5,682 bases of DNA from Lachnospiraceae bacterium UBA7188 (GCA_002490995.1 DKVC01000073.1:1-5682); one strand, 5' to 3'; counted from the first letter of the stretch, positions 1 to 5,679 are shown. Numbers and translations are program-made. Notes: generated from the sequence alone by a model not told the origin.

Positions 1-790
1 AATGCAGTTCTTCGGCGCTCGTGCTAACGTTGCAAAGTGCCTGCTGTACGCTTTGAACGGCGGTATCGACGAAGTTACCAAGAAACAGGTTGGTCCCAAG
101 TATCGTCCTGTTACCGGCGATGTGCTGGATTACGACGATGTAATGGATAAGTTCACTGATATGCTGGAGTGGCAGGCAGACGTGTATGTAAATACACTGA
201 ACATCATCCACTATATGCATGACAAATACTGCTATGAGAGAGCAGAGATGGCTCTTCATGACAAGAACGTTAAGCGTTACTTCGCAACAGGTGTTGCAGG
301 TCTCTCCATCGTGGCTGACTCCTTCTCCGCTATCAAATATGCGAAGGTTGAGCCGATCAGAGACGAGGACGGTATCATCGTTGACTTCAAGACAACCGGT
401 GACTTCCCGAAATATGGTAACGACGACGACCGCGTAGATGAGATCGCTCAGGAGATCGTTCACAAGTTCATGACCGCGATCAGAAGACATCACACCTACA
501 GAGACGGTGTTCCTACAACCTCTATCCTTACCATCACTTCCAATGTAACCTATGGTAAGGCTACCGGTAACACACCTGACGGACGTAAGAAAGGCCAGCC
601 TTTCGCACCCGGTGCTAACCCGATGCACGGCCGTGATACCCACGGTGCAGTTGCGTCCCTGTCTTCTGTATCCAAGCTTCCGTTCAATGATGCACAGGAT
701 GGTATCTCCAATACCTTCACCATCATCCCTGGCGCTCTGGGCAAGGAAGACAAAGTATTCTCCGGTGACATCGAACTTGATTTGAAATAA
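1..790 (+). CDS. pflB: Pyruvate formate-lyase catalytic chain, 5' partial, lacking the glycyl-radical domain (split PFL large subunit)
   Basis: PFL (formate C-acetyltransferase) is the cytosolic anaerobic enzyme that converts pyruvate and CoA to acetyl-CoA and formate. The window enters mid-gene: the first full codon at 2 is the Met of MQFFGARAN, which matches E. coli PflB from about residue 429, so the catalytic Cys pair (E. coli 418-419) lies just outside. The Arg of GARAN matches the pyruvate-binding Arg435. Other PFL landmarks visible are NIIHYMHDKYCYE, IKYAKVEPIRDEDG, HTYRDGVPT, TSNVTYGKATGNTPDGR, GANPMHGRD and DGISNTFTIIPGALGKED. Normal PFLs continue for about 70 more residues into a domain ending with RVSGYAV. 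Here the chain stops with GDIELDLK at a TAA, just before that domain, which is encoded separately at 1247-1489. The break is at a domain boundary and no catalytic-barrel sequence appears lost, so this looks like a true split rather than decay. Family assignment is certain; the two-chain function is inferred. Confidence 0.95.
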   Translation, partial: MQFFGARANVAKCLLYALNGGIDEVTKKQVGPKYRPVTGDVLDYDDVMDKFTDMLEWQADVYVNTLNIIHYMHDKYCYERAEMALHDKNVKRYFATGVAGLSIVADSFSAIKYAKVEPIRDEDGIIVDFKTTGDFPKYGNDDDRVDEIAQEIVHKFMTAIRRHHTYRDGVPTTSILTITSNVTYGKATGNTPDGRKKGQPFAPGANPMHGRDTHGAVASLSSVSKLPFNDAQDGISNTFTIIPGALGKEDKVFSGDIELDLK

Positions 791-839
791 GACTCGCAGG
801 ATTTACGATGTCACTGATATCGAACTTGATTTGAAATAA
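766..839. repeat. Direct repeat of the pflB 3' end (766-790 and 815-839)
   Basis: The last 25 bases of the catalytic PFL gene, including its TAA stop, recur 49 bases downstream with a single C/T mismatch (769 versus 818). The next ten bases after each copy (791-800 and 840-849) agree at only five positions, but all five differences are transitions, so the repeat may once have been about 35 bp. The offset of 49 is not a multiple of three, so the second copy lies out of frame with the gene and is untranslated. It may be a duplication scar from the event that separated the radical domain, or an RNA element; neither is shown. Confidence 0.85.
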
Positions 840-856
840 AACCTGCAAACAACCTA

Positions 857-915
857 TCCGCAGGCAGCATCGGAATGCCGGAAATTTTCCGTAATTTCCA
901 TCTGCTGCCTGCGGA
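857..915 (+). promoter_or_regulatory. Long intercistronic hairpin upstream of the Cys-rich gene
   Basis: Bases 857-869 pair perfectly with 903-915 (13 bp, core CCGCAGGCAGCA / TGCTGCCTGCGG). Inside it a second helix can form, 880-886 with 893-899 (7 bp, loop 887-892). No T-tract follows, so it is not a standard intrinsic terminator. The ribosome binding site at 923-929 starts just 8 bases beyond the stem and stays unpaired. It most likely protects the 3' end of the catalytic-chain message or sets relative expression of the large and small cistrons; that role is inference. Confidence 0.7.
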
Positions 916-933
916 CATAAAGAAGGAGGCACC

Positions 934-1137
934 ATGGACGAGGACAAGAGAATCGAAGACCTTATCAATATGCTGGACTCCGGCATGGCAAAAGGCGTAG
1001 GCCACGTAAATGTGGACTGCGACGAAAAGGTTGACGAGTCAAAAAATGTTCAGACAATGGGCTGTACGGATTGTTCCAGGACACCGATGGCCTGCAGTGT
1101 CCCTACTCTTGAGCAGGGACTGGACGATTATCATTAG
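934..1137 (+). CDS. Small Cys-rich protein resembling the start of a glycyl-radical domain, no radical glycine (unknown function)
   Basis: This 67-residue protein has a strong site AAGGAGG (923-929) four bases before ATG. Residues 7-27 (IEDLINMLDSG...KG..HVNV) align without gaps to residues 8-28 of the downstream glycyl-radical protein (VDNLVNLLDGY...KG..HLNV), so the two appear paralogous at their N-termini. After that the similarity stops: there is no YPQLTIRVSGYA segment and hence no residue that could carry the glycyl radical. The C-terminal half instead has Cys at 29, 44, 47 and 54, including GCTDC, and ends in an acidic LEQGLDDYH. It has no signal peptide or membrane segment. Position between the catalytic chain and the radical subunit suggests a partner in assembly, activation or repair of the split enzyme. 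The Cys cluster could bind a metal or Fe-S centre or act in redox chemistry. I do not recognise a named family, and these roles are guesses; that it is a gene is well supported. Confidence 0.85.
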   Translation: MDEDKRIEDLINMLDSGMAKGVGHVNVDCDEKVDESKNVQTMGCTDCSRTPMACSVPTLEQGLDDYH

Positions 1138-1246
1138 GAATTGTCAGGAAATAACTGATACAATTTCCTTATTATCCAGTTCTTTGAAACAGACAGCATT
1201 TTTAACCATTCACAATTATATAATTATTTTAAGGAGGAAAAACATT

Positions 1247-1489
1247 ATGGCAACAAATACTGCACAGGTTGATAACCTTGTTAATTTACTTGACGGCTAT
1301 GCTACAAAGGGCGGCCATCACCTCAACGTAAACGTGCTGAACAAGGATATGCTTCTGGACGCTCAGAAGCATCCGGAGAACTATCCTCAGCTGACCATCC
1401 GTGTATCCGGATACGCAGTTAACTTCATCAAGTTGACTCCCGAGCAGCAGGCTGACGTTATCTCCCGTACTTTCCATGAATCCATCTGA
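1247..1489 (+). CDS. grcA: Stand-alone glycyl-radical domain protein (GrcA/YfiD-like), small subunit of split PFL
   Basis: The protein has 80 residues. The ATG at 1247 is chosen because AAGGAGG at 1231-1237 precedes it at good spacing. It covers the whole PFL C-terminal radical domain: VDNLVNLLDGY (8-18), HHLNVNVLN (24-32), LLDAQKHPENYPQLT (36-50), the radical loop RVSGYAV (52-58) with Gly55 as the predicted radical site, then LTPEQQADVISRTFHE. In E. coli, GrcA (127 residues) is a spare part that restores oxygen-damaged PFL and has an unrelated N-terminal extension. This protein lacks such an extension and starts just where the neighbouring catalytic chain ends, so it is probably an obligatory subunit rather than a spare. 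The radical would be installed by the activase encoded next. Exposure of the radical Gly to oxygen would cleave only this small, cheap chain. The symbol reflects domain similarity, not proven equivalence. Confidence 0.93.
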   Translation: MATNTAQVDNLVNLLDGYATKGGHHLNVNVLNKDMLLDAQKHPENYPQLTIRVSGYAVNFIKLTPEQQADVISRTFHESI

Positions 1490-1510
1490 CAAAACGGGCT
1501 GACCTGAGGG

Positions 1511-1561
1511 GCCCCGGGGAGCAGGGAAGTGTCTTCGACAATTCCTGCATCTTCCCGGGGC
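1511..1561 (+). terminator. GC-rich hairpin between grcA and pflA, possible weak terminator or processing site
   Basis: GCCCCGGG at 1511-1518 pairs with CCCGGGGC at 1554-1561. The helix continues inward through 1519-1520/1552-1553, then 1521-1525 with 1544-1548 and 1530-1533 with 1537-1540, making one long interrupted stem. It begins 21 bases after the grcA stop. Only TTT follows the stem, so full intrinsic termination is doubtful. Partial read-through or RNA processing would let the abundant PFL subunits be made in excess over the catalytic amounts of activase. A second small hairpin (GGGGT/ACCCC, 1573-1585) follows. Confidence 0.45.
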
Positions 1562-1612
1562 TTTCAGTAAGTGGGGTAAAACCCCGAAGCACAGAAAGTG
1601 TGGTATAATTTT

Positions 1613-2380
1613 ATGCAGGGAAGAATTCACTCATTAGAAAGCTTTGGAACCGTTGACGGTCCCGGTACACGATTTGTTGTGTTTGTACAGGGATGTCCCA
1701 TGCGCTGCGCCTACTGCCATAATCCTGATACCTGGGACATGAACGGCGGCACTCTCATGGAACCGTCCTACATCATTGAACAGTATGAAAAAAACGAGGC
1801 ATTTTACGCAAACGGCGGCGGCCTGACCGTAACCGGCGGCGAGCCCCTGATGCAGGTTGATTTTGTTACCGAACTGTTCACACTGGCCAAAGAAAGAAAC
1901 ATCCATACTTGCATAGACAGCTCCGGTATTGCTTATAATCCGGACAATGCTCCTCTGGTGGAGAAGCTGGATAAGCTGATGTCGCTGACAGACCTGGTGA
2001 TGCTGGATATCAAGCATATCGACCCGGAGAAGCACAGAGAGCTTACCTTGCAGCCCAATGAGAACATTCTGAAATTCGCCGCATATTTGAACGAAAAGCA
2101 TGTGGATATGTGGATTCGGCATGTAGTCGTTCCCGGCATTACGGACGATGAGAAATATCTGTTCGACCTGGGCTATTTCATAGGGCAGTTTGCCAATCTG
2201 AAGGCTCTGGACGTACTGCCTTATCACACCATGGGTGAGAAGAAGTACGAGAGCCTGGGGATGGAGTACCGGCTGAAAGGGGTTCCGCCCATGGATAAGG
2301 ACATACTTCTCGACAAAAAGAAAGCAATCCTTGACGGAATCAAAAAGAGAAGGGCAGAAAATGCCCCCAGAGAAAATTAA
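1613..2380 (+). CDS. pflA: Pyruvate formate-lyase activating enzyme (radical SAM)
   Basis: The protein has 255 residues, close to E. coli PflA (246). It uses S-adenosylmethionine and a [4Fe-4S] cluster to abstract hydrogen from the PFL glycine, here expected to be Gly55 of the separate radical subunit. Visible signatures are GRIHSLESFGTVDGPGTRF (3-21), the radical SAM cluster motif C-x3-C-x2-C at Cys28, Cys32 and Cys35, the TGGEP SAM-binding motif (74-78), DLVMLDIKH, WIRHVVVPGITDD and LPYHTMGEKKYE. The Met of MQGRIHS is chosen by alignment to PflA N-termini; a GTG at 1598 in frame would add five residues. Neither start has a good Shine-Dalgarno sequence, unlike every other gene in the unit, suggesting low translation, suitable for a catalytic activator. 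It sits downstream of the PFL subunit genes, the usual pflB-pflA order. Identification is secure; the exact start is less so. Confidence 0.96.
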   Translation: MQGRIHSLESFGTVDGPGTRFVVFVQGCPMRCAYCHNPDTWDMNGGTLMEPSYIIEQYEKNEAFYANGGGLTVTGGEPLMQVDFVTELFTLAKERNIHTCIDSSGIAYNPDNAPLVEKLDKLMSLTDLVMLDIKHIDPEKHRELTLQPNENILKFAAYLNEKHVDMWIRHVVVPGITDDEKYLFDLGYFIGQFANLKALDVLPYHTMGEKKYESLGMEYRLKGVPPMDKDILLDKKKAILDGIKKRRAENAPREN

Positions 2381-2407
2381 TTTTTCAATCATAAGGAGGA
2401 TATTATT

Positions 2408-2578
2408 ATGGCATACGTAATCAGCGAATCTTGTGTAGGATGCGGAGCATGTGAGTCCCAGTGCCCTGTAGGCGCTATCAGCATGGGCGACGGCAAGTTC
2501 GAAATCGATCCCGATAAGTGCATTGAGTGCGGCGCATGCGCAGGACAGTGCCCTGCCGGAGCTATCTCTCAGGGCTAA
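2408..2578 (+). CDS. 2[4Fe-4S] clostridial-type ferredoxin
   Basis: This 56-residue protein has AAGGAGGA at 2393-2400, seven bases before ATG, and begins 27 bases after pflA. It carries two classic C-x2-C-x2-C-x3-CP cluster motifs: Cys9, 12, 15, 19 (CVGCGACESQCP) and Cys38, 41, 44, 48 (CIECGACAGQCP). Length and symmetry match bacterial low-potential ferredoxins that carry electrons in the cytosol for enzymes such as pyruvate:ferredoxin oxidoreductase and hydrogenase. Its place directly after pflA, before the terminator, suggests it can supply the electron that reduces the activase cluster, a job done by flavodoxin in E. coli. That pairing is inferred from context; it may equally serve general electron transfer. 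Confidence 0.95.
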   Translation: MAYVISESCVGCGACESQCPVGAISMGDGKFEIDPDKCIECGACAGQCPAGAISQG

Positions 2579-2585
2579 AGCCCCT

Positions 2586-2618
2586 GGCGCTTCTTCAAAA
2601 GAAGCGCCTTTTCTTTTT
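2586..2618 (+). terminator. Rho-independent terminator of the PFL-ferredoxin unit
   Basis: A perfect 10-bp stem GGCGCTTCTT / AAGAAGCGCC (2586-2595 with 2599-2608) with a CAA loop is followed by TTTTCTTTTT (2609-2618), starting 8 bases after the ferredoxin stop. It is the strongest intrinsic terminator in the window. It overlaps the last codons of the convergent minus-strand gene. On the minus strand no T-tract follows the stem, so it probably works well only for plus-strand transcripts. Confidence 0.95.
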
Positions 2619-3422
2619 CGCTTTCGCCTCTTTCATCTCCTTCGCCTCTTTTTCCTCTTCTTCTGCTGCATTCTGACCGTTCTCTTCCGCTTCCTGCTTT
2701 TCCGCATTTTTATCTGCTTTTATTTTCCCGGATCGCTTTACCTTTTTCCGCAAAAGCTCGTCCATTTTCCTGAAATGTTCCTCGTCCCGCCGGGCAAGCA
2801 TTTTATCTCTTTCCTCCTCTCTCTCCTCCTGCATACGAAACTGATAGTCAAGTTCCTTGACCACACTTTCCCGTATCTCACGGCACAGCTCTCCGTTATT
2901 TTCCTGCAGGGTCTGTCTTATCAGCTGCTGCAGCAGCCACTGCAGTCTCCTGGACTTGTCCTCCCTGGACTCCTGTGTGACCTCCTGCCGGACATTCTTA
3001 TTCGGAATAATGTCAATCGCCATACGCCCTGCAGATCTGGCGCCGGAATCCTCCGCCGTGTTCCATCCCATGGCGTTCTGATATGCCTTTGCAGATTCCC
3101 TGTCCGAACCCTCCTGCATCCCTGCCTGCGCCGGATTCTTTGCCGACTCCTGCGCTCCTGTTTCTTTCATTCTGCCTTCCTCTGTCGGTAATACATCCAG
3201 CTTTCCGTCCCTTAAAATCATTTTAATCGCCTTCAACTGCAGGCCCCTCTCTTTCATTCCTTTAATCTGTTTAAAACGTTCTACATCCTCCGCCGTATAA
3301 TAGCGATGTCCCAGTTCATTTCGTTTTATGGGAAGATGCAGTTCGTCCTCCCAATACCTCAGAACATGACTCTCCACTTTTACTTCTTTTGCAGCATCCG
3401 AAATAAGCAGATAGTTTTCCAT
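2595..3422 (-). CDS. MerR-type HTH protein with long charged coiled-coil C-terminus
   Basis: This 275-residue protein has an ideal site AAGGAGG (3428-3434) five bases before its ATG. Residues 4-72 form a winged-helix MerR-type DNA-binding domain: LISDAAKEVKVESHVLRYWE with the typical LRYWE recognition region, then GHRYYTAEDVERF and a helix ending near MILRDG. No effector-binding cysteines or known sensor domain follow. Residues 80-155 look disordered, 156-228 are strongly helical and charged, probably coiled coil, and 229-275 are a Lys/Glu-rich tail ending KKKRRFF. This plan, MerR-like head plus coiled coil plus basic end, resembles the chromosome-anchoring protein RacA of Bacillus in architecture, but sequence identity with RacA is not shown. 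It may be a transcription factor or a nucleoid/chromosome-organising protein. It lies downstream of dnaB but is separated from it by a terminator, so it is probably transcribed on its own. Confidence 0.9.
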   Translation of the reverse strand: MENYLLISDAAKEVKVESHVLRYWEDELHLPIKRNELGHRYYTAEDVERFKQIKGMKERGLQLKAIKMILRDGKLDVLPTEEGRMKETGAQESAKNPAQAGMQEGSDRESAKAYQNAMGWNTAEDSGARSAGRMAIDIIPNKNVRQEVTQESREDKSRRLQWLLQQLIRQTLQENNGELCREIRESVVKELDYQFRMQEEREEERDKMLARRDEEHFRKMDELLRKKVKRSGKIKADKNAEKQEAEENGQNAAEEEEKEAKEMKEAKAKKKRRFF

Positions 3423-3536
3423 TTTCTCCTCCTTCTGCAGACCTGCCCGCTATATATGCTGACGCATTCACTTTCAGATTTCCTGTCAAGCCTGCAAACA
3501 ATAAAATCCACGCTTTGCGAGGTTTCTATTGCTACC

Positions 3537-3568
3537 AATAAAAAAGAATGAGCAAATACACTCATTCT
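3537..3568 (-). terminator. Rho-independent terminator of the rplI-dnaB unit
   Basis: Read on the minus strand, AGAATGAG (3568-3561) pairs with CTCATTCT (3552-3545) around an 8-base loop, and the stem runs straight into TTTTTTATT (3545-3537). It lies 57 bases past the dnaB stop and ends before the MerR-type gene, separating the two transcripts. The stem is AT-rich, so efficiency may be moderate. Confidence 0.8.
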
Positions 3569-3624
3569 CTTTCGTAACTCAGGATCAATTTTCTTCGGTA
3601 TAGCTGCCTGCCCTTCTTCACCAT

Positions 3625-4965
3625 TCAATCCGTCTGCCTGTGCTCCAGATTGACGAAACGCTGATATTCCGGCAGCCAGGCCAACTCCACCGTACCGATA
3701 GGTCCATTTCTCTGTTTTGCTATAATGATCTCTGCAATTCCTTTCTTCTCCGAATCATGATTGTAATATTCATCCCGGTATATGAACATAACCACATCGG
3801 CATCCTGCTCAATAGCTCCGGACTCACGCAGATCAGACAGCATGGGACGATGATCCGGCCTCTGCTCCACTGCCCGGGAAAGCTGTGACAATGCAATTAC
3901 AGGTACACTCAGTTCTCTCGCCAATGCCTTCAGAGAGCGGGAAATATCTGATATTTCCTGCTGCCTGGAATCACCTTTCCCGCTGCCTGTCATCAGCTGC
4001 AGGTAATCTATGATGACCATGGACAAGTCATGCTCTAATTTATATTTGCGGCATTTAGAGCGCAGCTCCGCAATAGTGATACCAGGTGTATCGTCAATGA
4101 TCAGGGAAGATTTTCCTATGACACCGGCACTCTCAATCAGCCGTTCCCACTCCTGGTCATTCATCTGCCCCGTACGCAGTTTTTGAGAATCTACATTCGA
4201 TTCCATGGAGAACATACGGTTCACAAGCTGTTCTTTACTCATTTCCAAACTGAAGATTGCAAGTGTAAGGTTCTTTTTAAACGCCACATAGTGAGCAATA
4301 TTCAATTCGAAAGCCGTCTTGCCCATGGAAGGACGGGCAGCTATCAGAATCAGGTCTGAAGGCTGCATTCCCGCTGTACGGTAGTCCAGATCCAGAAAAC
4401 CAGTTGGAATCCCCGTAACACTGCCTTTATTCTTCGCCGCGAACTCAATCTTGTCCATTGCGTTCATGACTACCTGCCGGATCGGGACATAGCCATCCGT
4501 GCTTTTTCTCTGCACCAACTGAAAGACACGTTTTTCAGTATCTTCCAATATGTAATCCAACGTTTCCTTACCGCTGTAACAGGTATTGGCAATCTCTTCA
4601 TTCAACCGGATCAGCCTGCGCAGTGTGGCTTTCTCCGATACAATCTGAGCATATCGCCTGATGTGTGCAGATGTAATCGGTGCAGCGAGAATTTCTCTGA
4701 TAAATTCCAGACTGCTGACCTCAGGCGGTACATCCTTCATGCGAAGACGCTCCTGTAATGTCACCAGATCCACAGGACTTCCGCTTTCATTCAACTCACA
4801 TATTGTATCAAACAGGATTCCATACTGCTTATTATAAAAGTCTTCTCCCGACAAAAGCTCGGAAGCTGTCACAATGGCATCGCTGTCCATCAGCATGGAA
4901 CCAATCACGGACTGCTCTGCCTCCAGATTATGAGGCAGTATCCTTTTCAGTACATTTTCTTCCAT
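3625..4965 (-). CDS. dnaB: Replicative DNA helicase DnaB (DnaC in Bacillus naming)
   Basis: This 446-residue protein has the full length of bacterial DnaB, the hexameric ATP-driven helicase that unwinds DNA at the replication fork and binds primase and the loader. The N-terminal domain (about 8-110) opens with LPHNLEAEQSVIGSMLMD. A linker helix region follows, then the RecA-like motor from about 180: GIPTGFLDLD, Walker A ARPSMGKT (210-217), the FSLEMSKEQLVNRM segment (238-251), Walker B VIIDYLQLM (317-325), SRQQEISDISRSLKALA, the ALSQLSR motif (358-364), and LRESGAIEQDAD followed by the YRDEYY segment. No intein or frameshift is seen. The likely ribosome site is AAGGG at 4975-4979. It lies 78 bases after rplI on the same strand, the conserved Firmicute rplI-dnaB arrangement, and the intervening stretch has no clear terminator, so co-transcription is likely. 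Confidence 0.98.
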   Translation of the reverse strand: MEENVLKRILPHNLEAEQSVIGSMLMDSDAIVTASELLSGEDFYNKQYGILFDTICELNESGSPVDLVTLQERLRMKDVPPEVSSLEFIREILAAPITSAHIRRYAQIVSEKATLRRLIRLNEEIANTCYSGKETLDYILEDTEKRVFQLVQRKSTDGYVPIRQVVMNAMDKIEFAAKNKGSVTGIPTGFLDLDYRTAGMQPSDLILIAARPSMGKTAFELNIAHYVAFKKNLTLAIFSLEMSKEQLVNRMFSMESNVDSQKLRTGQMNDQEWERLIESAGVIGKSSLIIDDTPGITIAELRSKCRKYKLEHDLSMVIIDYLQLMTGSGKGDSRQQEISDISRSLKALARELSVPVIALSQLSRAVEQRPDHRPMLSDLRESGAIEQDADVVMFIYRDEYYNHDSEKKGIAEIIIAKQRNGPIGTVELAWLPEYQRFVNLEHRQTD

Positions 4966-5043
4966 GAAATCACACCCTTAAGTAGTCACCATTCATCACT
5001 GTCAGCGATTCTATAAGCAAAAATATCTTCCTGCTTACGTCTT

Positions 5044-5490
5044 TTAACTCTCCTCAACCTTCACTGTCAGCTTTGCAGCCACCTGGGGATGAAGCTTGAT
5101 GCTGACTTCATAGGAACCGAAATTCTTCAGATTCTCCTGAAGCTGAATTTTCTTCTTATCAATCTCTATATTGTGCTGTTCCTTGCAGGCGGCCGCGATT
5201 TCCTTACTCGACACGGAACCGAAAGCCCTGCCGCCCTCCCCCGACTTGATTTTTACAACGACCTGTTTCGACTCCAGCTCTGCTGCCAGCGTCTTCGCGG
5301 CGTCCAGCTGTTCCTTTGCCAGCCTGTCCTCATTTGCCCTGTGAAGCTTTAAATCATTTAAATTTTTCGCGGTAGCTTCCACACCGATCTTTTTCGGCAG
5401 TATATAATTTCTTGCGTATCCCTCGCTGGCTTCGATTATGTCCCCCTTCTTCCCCAGCTTTTTCTCATCCTGTAACAATATTATTTTCAT
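5044..5490 (-). CDS. rplI: 50S ribosomal protein L9
   Basis: This 148-residue protein is the exact typical length of L9, a 23S rRNA-binding protein of the large subunit that helps keep reading frame. The N-terminal RNA-binding domain begins MKIILLQDEKKLGKKGD and contains the family signature around GYARNYILP (24-32), ending near IGVEAT. The long connecting helix spans about 41-75 (NLNDLKLHRANEDRLAKEQ), and the C-terminal domain (about 76-148) contains GGRAFGSVSSKEI and ends LTVKVEES. AAGGGA at 5498-5503 is the ribosome site, seven bases from the ATG. In many Firmicutes the phosphodiesterase gene gdpP lies immediately upstream; here the 192 bases to the window edge hold no trace of its 3' end, so rplI probably heads its own transcript. 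Confidence 0.98.
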   Translation of the reverse strand: MKIILLQDEKKLGKKGDIIEASEGYARNYILPKKIGVEATAKNLNDLKLHRANEDRLAKEQLDAAKTLAAELESKQVVVKIKSGEGGRAFGSVSSKEIAAACKEQHNIEIDKKKIQLQENLKNFGSYEVSIKLHPQVAAKLTVKVEES

Positions 5491-5582
5491 AGTAAAATCC
5501 CTTCTTTCCTGTTTGCTTTGATCCTTTCATTCCGTCCTCTGTCCGTATCTCCTTATCATACATTGCGGCCTGCCTGACAGAA

Positions 5583-5611
5583 TAAATACTCGCGTTCAAA
5601 ATATTTGCCAA
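5583..5611 (-). promoter_or_regulatory. Weak candidate promoter for rplI-dnaB
   Basis: On the minus strand TTGGCA (5611-5606, 5 of 6 to TTGACA) is followed after 17 bases by TATTTA (5588-5583, only 3 of 6 to TATAAT). It would give a leader of roughly 85 bases before the rplI start. The spacing is ideal but the -10 is poor, so this is a candidate only. Confidence 0.25.
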
Positions 5612-5652
5612 TGTATACTGCGCACCGGTTAAATTTGCAGTGCAACCCGACT

Positions 5653-5679
5653 AAGTCACTGCCTTAAGCAGTGACTTTT
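5653..5679. terminator. Perfect hairpin at the right edge, possible terminator of a gene outside the window
   Basis: AAGTCACTGC (5653-5662) pairs perfectly with GCAGTGACTT (5668-5677), with a CTTAA loop. On the plus strand it is followed by a short T-run (5676-5679); on the minus strand only TT follows. It may end a minus-strand gene lying to the right, separating it from rplI, but the weak T-runs on both sides leave the function open. Confidence 0.4.

Noticed and set aside
1141..1224. TTGTCA, TACAAT, TTGAAA and TATAAT matches before the glycyl-radical gene
   Set aside because: Spacings are 12 or 29 bases, and the TATAAT at 1219-1224 would place the start in the ribosome site. The AT-rich region gives chance matches.
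1010..1246. Upstream in-frame extension of the glycyl-radical protein to an ATG at 1010
   Set aside because: The extension overlaps the Cys-rich gene in another frame, its residues resemble no PFL or GrcA sequence, and a strong ribosome site precedes the ATG at 1247.
1634..2392. Minus-strand 252-residue frame opposite pflA
   Set aside because: pflA carries all radical SAM motifs on the plus strand, and this is a long antisense shadow.
2523..3191. Plus-strand 222-residue frame rich in Leu, Phe and Arg
   Set aside because: It is the antisense of the Lys/Glu-rich MerR-type gene and starts inside the ferredoxin gene; its hydrophobic look comes from the opposite-strand codons.
3451..3489. TTGACA (3489-3484) and TATATA (3456-3451) on the minus strand upstream of the MerR-type gene
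   Set aside because: Each hexamer is good, but the spacing is 27 bases, far from 17, so they do not form a convincing promoter together.
3380..3628. Minus-strand 82-residue frame from a TTG, overlapping the dnaB stop
   Set aside because: It runs through the dnaB terminator hairpin and into the MerR-type gene in another frame, and has no recognisable domain.
5465..5563. Minus-strand 32-codon frame starting MYDKEIRTEDG and overlapping the rplI start
   Set aside because: It has a weak ribosome site, an odd composition and a stop inside rplI. It could be a leader peptide, but nothing beyond an open frame supports it.
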